Positions 1-5,069 of a stretch of 5,069 nt of DNA are shown here, in pieces; the first letter of the stretch is position 1; every line of letters begins with the position of its first letter. A model generated the notes under the pieces. That model did no database searches. It was given only the letters and a program-made list of their open reading frames with translations, and was not told the DNA's origin. Made by a program: the position numbers and the translations under genes. This DNA is from Nitrospiraceae bacterium (GTDB taxonomy: Bacteria; Nitrospirota; Nitrospiria; Nitrospirales; UBA8639): contig DOFS01000133.1 of NCBI GenBank assembly GCA_003523945.1, forward strand, positions 1 through 5,069. Reading direction: 5' to 3'.

Positions 1-1605
1 GATAAGTTTCGTCGCCGCGGGAAACCCGTCATTCTTGGAGGTGTGCACCCCACCTATTGCCCAGATGAGGCCCTTCGCCATTGCGATGCCATTGTCTGCG
101 GTGAAGCGGAAGACCTTTGGCCTCAAGTTATTACCGACATCGAGGCGGGGACCTTGAAACGAATCTATCGGATGGAACGATTTCCAACCCTGAATAACTA
201 TAAACCACCCCGCATTGAATTGCTTAGCCCTGATTCCTATATGACCAGACTGTGCACCTTCACGACGCGAGGGTGTCATTTTGATTGTGAGTTTTGCAGC
301 GTTTCACCCTTTAATGGCAAAACCACTCGACGCCGACCAGTTCCCGAGGTCATCGAAGAACTTAAACGAGCCAAAGAGTGGCTGCGCTCAGACATTATCG
401 AACGTATGACTCGCGGATCACTGTTTCATGCTTTAACGACCTCCCTGAAAATTTGGGTAGGGCTGGAAGAAGGGTCGATTGTTGCCTTTGTTGATGACCT
501 GCATAACAGTCATCGAGCCTATTGCCGTGAGTTGTGGCAGGCCCTGAAATCTCTCAATATAAAATGGGGCTGCCAATCCACACTTTTTCTTGGGGATGAT
601 CCTGAAATGGTCAAACTGGCTGCCGACAGTGGTTGTGTATCAGTTTTTGTCGGGATGGAATCGTTGTCGGATGATTCGCTCGATGAAACTAACAAAGGAT
701 TCAATCAGGTCAGAAAATTTGAAAACCAAATTAAAATGTTTCATGACCATGGCATCATGGTGAACCCTGGTCTCGTGTTTGGATTTGACAATGATGACGA
801 ATCAGTATTCGAAACTGCGGTGGAATTTTTGACGCGAAACAAAGTCGAATTGGCCTACTTTAATGTGTTGACTCCTCTTCCGGGTACGGCCCTGTTCGAA
901 CGCTTCAAACAGGAGGGCCGGATTATTGATCAGGACTGGTCAAAATATGATGGGAAACATGTGGTATACACACCCAAACGCATGTCAGCCGAGCAATTAC
1001 AGGAAGGTTTTTTCTGGGCCAATCACCAGTTTTATTCATGGCCCTGCATCTGGAATCGCATGGGGCATACGAGCCAACGGCTTATTCCCAGGCTTGAAAT
1101 GAATTGGGAATTTCGAAAATTGATCTACCGCACCACACCCAAAGGCACTCTTTCCCCCTTGGCTAAAGTCTTAAAAAGCCTGCAAGGCAAACTGCCCACC
1201 TCTGAAACGCAGCAACTCATTCCTAACGCTCTCCACCCCCAACCATCTCTTGGTTCCAAACCCCAGGAACTTTGCCTGAAAATGAAGGCTCGTCGCCACG
1301 ATGCCTTTGCCGCCTTGTTCATTGACTTGGAGGGAACCTTAGACCACCTGAATGCCAAGGAACTATTGGAACGGATTCAACAGGCTGGACGGGCCGCCAA
1401 AATGGATATCGTGGTCAACTTTGAGAACCTAAAACAAGCGACTCCAAAAGCTATTTATACGTTATTGGACGGGGAAATTCTCCAGTCCATTACCCCCCAC
1501 ACAAAATTACGGTATCGAAACTTAACAGTGGCCTTTCAAGCAATTGTTTCAGAAATAGCTCACGAACATTTGGACTTATTTGATGAGGATATCCAGCATG
1601 CATGA
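1..1605 (+). CDS. Cobalamin-binding radical SAM protein with STAS-like C-terminal domain (5'-truncated)
   Basis: The frame is open from base 1, so the gene begins upstream; 534 residues are visible. The GTG at 43 is not taken as the start because the preceding codons (PVILGG) continue into GGVHPT, and with GEAE at residues 34-37 these look like the end of a B12-binding Rossmann domain. The radical SAM core follows, with the [4Fe-4S] CX3CX2C motif at C92, C96 and C99 (RGCHFDCEFC), a FVDD strand, a GMESL segment and VFGFDNDD. A stretch of about 25 residues between the EEL helix and FVDD looks longer than usual. After a Pro/Gln-rich linker, residues about 430-515 (FIDLEGTLDHLNAKELL, then IVVNFENL) resemble a STAS domain. 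Enzymes of this class perform methylations or other radical chemistry on lipids, tetrapyrroles and antibiotics. The substrate is unknown; hopanoid-type methylases are one possible relation. The gene overlaps lysA by 8 nt. Family is confident, function is not. Confidence 0.9.
   Translation, partial: DKFRRRGKPVILGGVHPTYCPDEALRHCDAIVCGEAEDLWPQVITDIEAGTLKRIYRMERFPTLNNYKPPRIELLSPDSYMTRLCTFTTRGCHFDCEFCSVSPFNGKTTRRRPVPEVIEELKRAKEWLRSDIIERMTRGSLFHALTTSLKIWVGLEEGSIVAFVDDLHNSHRAYCRELWQALKSLNIKWGCQSTLFLGDDPEMVKLAADSGCVSVFVGMESLSDDSLDETNKGFNQVRKFENQIKMFHDHGIMVNPGLVFGFDNDDESVFETAVEFLTRNKVELAYFNVLTPLPGTALFERFKQEGRIIDQDWSKYDGKHVVYTPKRMSAEQLQEGFFWANHQFYSWPCIWNRMGHTSQRLIPRLEMNWEFRKLIYRTTPKGTLSPLAKVLKSLQGKLPTSETQQLIPNALHPQPSLGSKPQELCLKMKARRHDAFAALFIDLEGTLDHLNAKELLERIQQAGRAAKMDIVVNFENLKQATPKAIYTLLDGEILQSITPHTKLRYRNLTVAFQAIVSEIAHEHLDLFDEDIQHA
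1585..1589 (+). promoter_or_regulatory. Shine-Dalgarno site that sets the lysA start
   Basis: GAGGA lies 8 nt before the ATG at 1598, inside the last codons of the radical SAM gene. In-frame TTG (1580) and ATG (1583) codons lie upstream, but the 1583 ATG directly abuts this site and neither has a good site of its own. The 1598 start also gives the MHDFHYRG N-terminus expected of DAP decarboxylases. Confidence 0.75.
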
Positions 1606-2860
1606 TTTTCACTATCGAGGGGATGAGTTATTCTGTGAAGAGGCCCCTATTCGCCAAATTACTGAACAGGTCGGCACCCCATGTTACATTTATAGTCACC
1701 GGACCTTGATTCGACATTATCAGGCTTTTGATCAGGCCTTCCATGCCATTCCGCATATCGTGGCCTTTGCCATGAAATCGAATTCGAACCTGACCGTTCT
1801 GCGACTTCTCGCTAAGGAAGGCAGTGGCGCAGACATCGTGTCGGGAGGAGAACTCTTTCGCGCATTAACAGCCGGAATAGCACCGGATAAAATCGTTTTT
1901 GCCGGGGTGGGCAAATCTGAAGAAGAAATTCGATATGCGCTGAAATCGAATATTCTGATGTTCAATGTTGAATCTCCTGGTGAACTCCAGCAGATCAATG
2001 AGGTGGCGGGCTCCATGGGCCTCCGTGCAAAAGTGGCGTTGCGTATCAATCCTGACATTGATCCCCAAACCCATCCGTACATATCTACCGGATTGAAAAA
2101 AAGTAAATTTGGGATTGGGGCGGATCGTGCTCTAGAAGAATTTGACGTAGCAAAGAACCTTCCTCATATTGAGGTGGTGGGTGTCCACTCACACATTGGC
2201 TCCCAATTAACACAGGTCACCCCATTTGTTGATGCCTTGAAAAAGGCTATCGCCTTAATTCAAACGCTCCAGGCTAAAAGCTTCCATATTCAATATCTCA
2301 ATATAGGTGGGGGACTAGGCATTACCTACTCGGATGAAACCCCTCCCCATCCCAAACAGCTGGCTGAAGCTATTTCTCCGCTACTTCAAACCGTCTCATG
2401 CCAAATTATTATGGAACCCGGCCGGTCCATTGTAGGGAACGCGGGCATATTGGTAACGAAGGTGCTGTATAACAAAGAAAGCGCGGACAAGCATTTCGTC
2501 ATTGTCGATGCTGCGATGAATGACCTGTTGCGGCCAAGCTTATATGAGGCCCACCACGATATTCAGCCGGTCATAAAAAAAGAGTCGTCCGTGGTCCACA
2601 CAGTTGATGTGGTCGGACCCATTTGCGAATCAGGAGATTTTTTGGCAAAAGATCGAAAAATGCCACAATCTCAATCCGGAGATCTCCTGGCCGTCATGAG
2701 TGCCGGAGCGTATGGATTCACAATGGCTTCAAATTATAATTCCCGGCCACGCGTCCCCGAGGTACTCGTGAAAGGGAAGGACATCACGGTCATTCGAAAA
2801 CGAGAAAGCTACGAGGACCTCATTCGAGGCGAATCCATATCAGAAAATTTCTCGAATTAA
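1598..2860 (+). CDS. lysA: Diaminopimelate decarboxylase
   Basis: This PLP enzyme converts meso-2,6-diaminopimelate to L-lysine and CO2, the last step of DAP-pathway lysine synthesis, in the cytoplasm. The 420-residue length is typical. It is a fold-type III (alanine racemase-like) decarboxylase: an N-terminal barrel with the PLP Schiff-base lysine at K60 (FAMKSNSN), then VSGGEL at 82-86, HSHIGSQ at 197-203, the phosphate-binding glycine loop IGGGLG at 236-241 and EPGR at 273-276. The C-terminal beta domain carries R312 and Y316 (LLRPSLY), the CESGD motif at 343-347 that supplies the catalytic Cys and substrate-binding Glu across the dimer, and AGAYGF at 369-374. No key residue is missing. 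Its start overlaps the upstream stop codon by 8 nt, suggesting translational coupling, and dapA follows after 99 bp. Arginine or ornithine decarboxylase relatives are unlikely given the CESGD motif and the dap neighbours. Confidence 0.97.
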   Translation: MHDFHYRGDELFCEEAPIRQITEQVGTPCYIYSHRTLIRHYQAFDQAFHAIPHIVAFAMKSNSNLTVLRLLAKEGSGADIVSGGELFRALTAGIAPDKIVFAGVGKSEEEIRYALKSNILMFNVESPGELQQINEVAGSMGLRAKVALRINPDIDPQTHPYISTGLKKSKFGIGADRALEEFDVAKNLPHIEVVGVHSHIGSQLTQVTPFVDALKKAIALIQTLQAKSFHIQYLNIGGGLGITYSDETPPHPKQLAEAISPLLQTVSCQIIMEPGRSIVGNAGILVTKVLYNKESADKHFVIVDAAMNDLLRPSLYEAHHDIQPVIKKESSVVHTVDVVGPICESGDFLAKDRKMPQSQSGDLLAVMSAGAYGFTMASNYNSRPRVPEVLVKGKDITVIRKRESYEDLIRGESISENFSN

Positions 2861-2918
2861 TTTTTCGATTTAAAACCTTGTGTTGATTCGCCAATGAGTT
2901 CTCCGTTTTTGATTTAAA
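2861..2918 (+). repeat. Imperfect direct repeat in the lysA-dapA gap
   Basis: TTTTTCGATTTAAA at 2861-2874 recurs at 2906-2918 as TTTTTGATTTAAA, lacking one C. The shared GATTTAAA cores start 44 bp apart, about four helical turns. Both lie in the 99-bp AT-rich spacer, the first directly after the lysA stop. They could be paired protein-binding sites or chance repeats in AT-rich DNA. I see no hairpin-plus-T-tract terminator and no convincing -35/-10 pair in this gap. Confidence 0.4.
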
Positions 2919-2959
2919 TAACAAAAAATTCCCTACACCAAGAGATTGAGGCAATAACT

Positions 2960-3832
2960 ATGTTCAGCGGTTCGTTAGTCGCTATAGTCACCCCATTTTC
3001 AAAAGGAAAATTTGATGAAAAGGCTATGGCCGAACTCATCGAATCCCAAATTTCTTCCGGGACCCAGGGCATTGTCCCTTGTGGGACGACAGGAGAATCA
3101 GCCACCTTGACCCCGGAAGAGCATGAACGGGTCGTTTCAGTCACCGTCGAAGTGGTGAATAAGCGAGTACCTGTGATTGCCGGAACAGGCTCGAACTCTA
3201 CTGATGAAGCGATTACATTTACGAAACATGCCAAAGCCGTTGGTGCCGATGCTGCTTTGCTCATCACTCCGTATTACAATAAGCCCCCCCAGGAAGGGCT
3301 CTTTCGTCATTTTTCCGCCATCGCCAAAGCCGTCGACTTACCACAGATCCTCTACAATATTCCGGGGCGGACCAGCATCAACATGCTGCCGACAACGGTG
3401 AGCCGTCTGTCGGAAATCCAGAACATTATTGGGATCAAGGAAGGCAGTGGATCTCTCCAACAAGTGTCCGAAATTATACAACGGTCTCGTCCTGGCTTCC
3501 TGGTGCTCTCAGGCGATGATCCCTTGACACTTCCCATGATCGCCCTTGGCGGAAAAGGCGTGATCACCGTCACCGCGAACGTCGCCCCGACCGATATGGC
3601 GAACATGGTGAGCGCTGCTCTAAAAGGCGACTACGAAAAAGCTCGTGCCCTTCACTACAAACTTTCTCCCTTATTTGGGGCATTATTTTTGGAGACTAAT
3701 CCCATTCCCGTGAAAGCGGCCCTAGCCATGATGGGAACAATGTCAGAAGAGGTTCGACTGCCGCTTACTCCGCTTGCTGCGGAATTTCGACCGGCACTCC
3801 AAGAAGCTTTGCAACAAGCCGGAGTCCTTTGA
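2960..3832 (+). CDS. dapA: 4-hydroxy-tetrahydrodipicolinate synthase
   Basis: DapA condenses pyruvate with L-aspartate-4-semialdehyde, the committed step into the DAP/lysine pathway. The product is a 290-residue class I aldolase TIM barrel, normal for the family. Visible residues are the Schiff-base lysine K160 (IIGIKEG), catalytic tyrosine Y132 (ILYNIPGRT) with R137, the T43-T44 pair in CGTTGES, Y106 in TPYYNKP, and SGDDP at 184-188. Numbering runs one behind E. coli DapA across this region. Most lysine allosteric-site positions match E. coli (S47, A48, H55, N79, E83, Y105), with P52 replacing E. coli H53, so lysine feedback inhibition is plausible but inferred. The ATG at 2960 has GAGG at 2948-2951, 8 nt upstream. 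dapB follows after 13 nt. N-acetylneuraminate lyase and other family members are less likely because of the GTTGES and PGRT motifs and the dapB neighbour. Confidence 0.97.
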   Translation: MFSGSLVAIVTPFSKGKFDEKAMAELIESQISSGTQGIVPCGTTGESATLTPEEHERVVSVTVEVVNKRVPVIAGTGSNSTDEAITFTKHAKAVGADAALLITPYYNKPPQEGLFRHFSAIAKAVDLPQILYNIPGRTSINMLPTTVSRLSEIQNIIGIKEGSGSLQQVSEIIQRSRPGFLVLSGDDPLTLPMIALGGKGVITVTANVAPTDMANMVSAALKGDYEKARALHYKLSPLFGALFLETNPIPVKAALAMMGTMSEEVRLPLTPLAAEFRPALQEALQQAGVL

Positions 3833-3836
3833 GGAA
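3831..3836 (+). promoter_or_regulatory. Shine-Dalgarno site of dapB overlapping the dapA stop
   Basis: GAGGAA begins within the dapA TGA stop (3830-3832) and sits 9 nt before the ATG at 3846. This fixes the dapB start and implies that ribosomes finishing dapA can reinitiate at dapB. The frame is open further upstream, to 3774, but that extension only overlaps dapA and has no family-like sequence. Confidence 0.8.
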
Positions 3837-3845
3837 ATAGAACAT

Positions 3846-4649
3846 ATGGTTCGAACAATCATTACCGGAGCAGCCGGCCGAATGGGCATGCGGTTAGTCG
3901 CGTTAACTCAAGACACCCCTGGACTACAACTTTCCGGTGCAGTCGAAGTAAAAGGGCACCCTGCACTTGGGAAAGACGCGGGTGAAGTCGCCCAAATCGG
4001 GCGAGTGAACATTCCGATCACCGATGATCTCCTGACCTGTCTCCCTCAGAGTGATGTGGTGATCGACTTCACGGCTCCCTCATCCTGCTTGGCCAACCTT
4101 CGGCAAATTGTTACCGGAACCAAAGCCATGGTTATTGGAACCACGGGATTCTCTGATCACGAATTGACCCAACTCAAAACATTTGCTCTCAAAATTCCCT
4201 GTGTGTTTTCCCCAAACATGAGTGTAGGAATCAATGTGCTCCTTAGCACCGTCGGAAAAATCGCCAGATCTCTAGGTGAGCAGTACAATATCGAAGTAAT
4301 CGAAGCCCATCACAATAAGAAAAAGGACGCCCCTAGCGGGACCGCACTGAAACTAGCCGAGGCTTTAGCCGAGGGGATGGAATGGGATTTAAAAGAGGTC
4401 GGCGTCTATGCCCGGCATGGCATCACGGGGGAACGAAAAACCCGTGAAATTGGAATGCAAACCATCCGCGCAGGCGATATTGTTGGTGATCACACCATTT
4501 TATTGGGTGGACCCGGAGAACGAATTGAAATCACCCACCGGGCCCATACCCGTGATACCTTTGCACAAGGCGCACTGCGCGCAGCGGAATGGGTAGCTCA
4601 AAAACCACCTGGCCTCTACTCCATGGCCGATGTTTTAGGCTTATCCTAA
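3846..4649 (+). CDS. dapB: 4-hydroxy-tetrahydrodipicolinate reductase
   Basis: DapB reduces the DapA product to tetrahydrodipicolinate using NAD(P)H, the second step of the DAP pathway. The 267-residue length is normal. The N-terminal Rossmann domain has the dinucleotide loop GAAGRMG at 8-14, the acidic residue E34 at the end of the second strand (E. coli E38 position), and IGTTGF at 97-102. The C-terminal substrate domain has the signature EAHHNKKKDAPSGTA at 153-167, with catalytic H155 and K159 matching E. coli H159 and K163, and RAGDIVGDHT at 208-217. The Arg that follows the acidic residue in E. coli (R39) is V35 here, with K36 next, so cofactor preference is uncertain; E34 is compatible with NADH. 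The start at ATG 3846 gives the usual short N-terminus before the glycine loop. dapB is the last gene of the visible dap run. Confidence 0.97.
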   Translation: MVRTIITGAAGRMGMRLVALTQDTPGLQLSGAVEVKGHPALGKDAGEVAQIGRVNIPITDDLLTCLPQSDVVIDFTAPSSCLANLRQIVTGTKAMVIGTTGFSDHELTQLKTFALKIPCVFSPNMSVGINVLLSTVGKIARSLGEQYNIEVIEAHHNKKKDAPSGTALKLAEALAEGMEWDLKEVGVYARHGITGERKTREIGMQTIRAGDIVGDHTILLGGPGERIEITHRAHTRDTFAQGALRAAEWVAQKPPGLYSMADVLGLS

Positions 4650-4794
4650 ATCAAATCCACGAATGGAGTGAGTCATATCGCCTTGAAACCGACATCCTAT
4701 ACAAAATTTCAATGACGCCCAATTAATAAGCAATACCCTTCCAATAACAAACGTGTTAGACCTACTAACCCCTTAAATGTCTCCAAGCCATTCG

Positions 4795-4831
4795 ATTAGG
4801 CACCAAATAGTCCTGGCCTAATAGACTATTT
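4795..4831. repeat. Two interleaved perfect inverted repeats
   Basis: ATTAGGC (4795-4801) pairs with GCCTAAT (4816-4822), and AAATAGTC (4805-4812) pairs with GACTATTT (4824-4831). The arms alternate A-B-A'-B', so as RNA the hairpins are either mutually exclusive or would need a pseudoknot. The linkers are 3, 3 and 1 nt, and the last is probably too short for a classic H-type fold. The stems are AT-rich and each would be weak alone. The stretch after the second stem, TTTC then ATTCTAT, is only a poor terminator tail. Confidence 0.5.
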
Positions 4832-4858
4832 TCATTCTATCGTTTCACGATTCTTTCA

Positions 4859-4888
4859 TTGACAAAGCCGAAGAGCGCGTGGTCTTAT
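4859..4888 (+). promoter_or_regulatory. Candidate sigma-70-type promoter for the gene at 5015
   Basis: A perfect -35 consensus TTGACA (4859-4864) is followed after 18 bp by TCTTAT (4883-4888), which matches four of six -10 positions. Transcription would start near 4895 and give a 5' leader of about 120 nt before the ATG at 5015. The assignment rests on sequence match alone. Confidence 0.45.
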
Positions 4889-4921
4889 CGAAAGAAGTTC
4901 GGGGACAACCTTGGCTCTTCG
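4869..4921. repeat. 8-bp inverted repeat straddling the candidate promoter
   Basis: CGAAGAGC (4869-4876) and GCTCTTCG (4914-4921) are perfect inverted copies separated by 37 bp. The left arm lies in the -35/-10 spacer of the candidate promoter and the right arm lies just past its predicted start. A regulator binding both arms would cover the promoter. Only the right arm would be transcribed from that promoter, so an RNA hairpin would need read-through from upstream. Confidence 0.4.
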
Positions 4922-4985
4922 AACCTTCAATTTAATTCCCCAAGGGCAATGAAAATCAAGGTAAGGAATTAGCGAGGATTCACCA

Positions 4986-4998
4986 GGTTAATGTAACC
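4986..4998 (+). repeat. Small palindrome next to the ribosome binding site
   Basis: GGTTA (4986-4990) and TAACC (4994-4998) form a perfect 5-bp stem around a 3-nt loop, ending two bases before the AGGAGA at 5001. As RNA it could influence access to the Shine-Dalgarno; as DNA it could be a half-site operator. It is short enough to be chance. Confidence 0.3.
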
Positions 4999-5000
4999 AA

Positions 5001-5006
5001 AGGAGA
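5001..5006 (+). promoter_or_regulatory. Strong Shine-Dalgarno site for the gene at 5015
   Basis: AGGAGA lies 8 nt before the ATG at 5015. The near-consensus sequence and spacing are the main support for calling a gene start in the last 55 bases of the window. Confidence 0.7.
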
Positions 5007-5014
5007 CTGGCTTA

Positions 5015-5069
5015 ATGGATATTTTTGGAAAGATTCCTCTCGTGGAAATTCCGGTTCATGTGACCCCGG
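5015..5069 (+). CDS. Start of an unidentified protein (3'-truncated)
   Basis: Only 18 codons are visible, reading MDIFGKIPLVEIPVHVTP, and the frame is still open at the window edge. I do not recognise the family. The start is supported by AGGAGA 8 nt upstream and by the candidate promoter and leader before it. The N-terminus has no charged-then-hydrophobic pattern typical of a signal peptide. Its distance from dapB (365 bp) and its own promoter-like elements suggest it is transcribed separately from the lysine genes. Confidence 0.6.
   Translation, partial: MDIFGKIPLVEIPVHVTP

Larger units (their letters stand above)
4650..5014. other. 365-bp non-coding region between dapB and the next gene
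   Basis: No open frame longer than about 15 codons with a plausible ribosome site was found in my reading of either strand. The region holds several small dyads: GTTAG/CTAAC at 4755-4759 and 4765-4769, interleaved repeats at 4795-4831, an 8-bp dyad at 4869-4921 and a palindrome at 4986-4998. It also holds a promoter-like pair at 4859-4888. No GC-rich hairpin with a T-tract follows dapB. The layout fits a dapB 3' end plus the promoter and leader of the gene at 5015. Confidence 0.7.

Noticed and set aside
43..45. GTG as a start codon for the radical SAM gene
   Set aside because: The frame is open back to base 1 and the upstream codons continue a B12-binding-domain motif (PVILGG into GGVHPT), so the gene runs off the window edge.
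519..2082. Minus-strand open frames inside the radical SAM gene and lysA (519-704, 1125-1358, 1732-2082, 1865-2074)
   Set aside because: They lie wholly opposite well-supported conserved genes and show no recognisable domain.
2883..2920. Promoter in the lysA-dapA gap using TTGATT (2883 or 2909)
   Set aside because: No acceptable -10 hexamer lies at 16-18 bp from either candidate; TAAATA (2915) is 26 bp from the first.
2861..2959. Lysine riboswitch (L-box) upstream of dapA
   Set aside because: The 99-bp gap is shorter than a full L-box and lacks its multi-helix pattern.
3774..3845. Longer N-terminus for dapB
   Set aside because: The extension only re-reads the end of dapA; the ATG at 3846 has a well-spaced Shine-Dalgarno and gives the expected short lead-in to GAAGRMG.
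2914..3858. Open frames overlapping dapA in other frames (minus 2914-3267, 3352-3606, 3655-3858; plus 3177-3401)
   Set aside because: All overlap the conserved dapA coding sequence and their translations look like out-of-frame shadows.
4408..4596. A 62-codon plus-strand frame inside dapB
   Set aside because: It is out of frame within the conserved C-terminal domain of dapB and has no family-like features.
4683..4712. TTGAAA/TTTCAA inverted repeat after dapB
   Set aside because: A 6-bp AT-rich match with an 18-nt loop is readily expected by chance.
4778..4822. Short frame starting at ATG 4778 in the intergenic region
   Set aside because: It has only 14 codons, no ribosome site and no recognisable content.
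4805..4840. Intrinsic terminator for dapB
   Set aside because: The AAATAGTC/GACTATTT stem is AT-rich with an 11-nt loop and a broken T-tract, too weak to call as a terminator.

Overview
The window shows a bacterial lysine/meso-diaminopimelate (DAP) gene cluster, all on the + strand, flanked by two genes cut off by the window edges. Order: a 5'-truncated cobalamin-binding radical SAM protein (1-1605), lysA (1598-2860), dapA (2960-3832), dapB (3846-4649), a 365-bp non-coding stretch (4650-5014), and the first 18 codons of an unidentified gene (from 5015).

Organism: the DNA has moderate, slightly AT-leaning composition and good Shine-Dalgarno sites (GAGG/AGGAG) before each visible start. The radical SAM/B12 gene beside lysA-dapA-dapB, and the look of the LysA and DapB N-termini, suggest a Gram-negative environmental bacterium, possibly a lower-GC Nitrospirota member. 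This is an impression from memory, not a tested placement.

How the genes work together: DapA makes the first committed DAP intermediate from pyruvate and aspartate semialdehyde. DapB reduces it to tetrahydrodipicolinate, and LysA decarboxylates meso-DAP to lysine. The steps between DapB and LysA (an aminotransferase or acyl route, and DapF epimerase) are not encoded here. All three enzymes keep their visible catalytic residues and have normal length. Coupling looks tight at two junctions: lysA overlaps the radical SAM gene by 8 nt, and dapB follows dapA by 13 nt with its Shine-Dalgarno overlapping the dapA stop. A 99-bp AT-rich gap separates lysA from dapA.

The less ordinary parts are: (1) the radical SAM protein, which carries a C-terminal domain resembling a STAS fold and shares an overlapping junction with lysA; and (2) the 365-bp leader before the last gene, which holds two interleaved perfect inverted repeats, a consensus-like promoter overlapped by an 8-bp dyad, and a small palindrome next to the Shine-Dalgarno. 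I see no CRISPR array, tRNA, rRNA, insertion sequence or clear intrinsic terminator. No convincing new multi-gene system is visible; most of the window is ordinary amino-acid biosynthesis.
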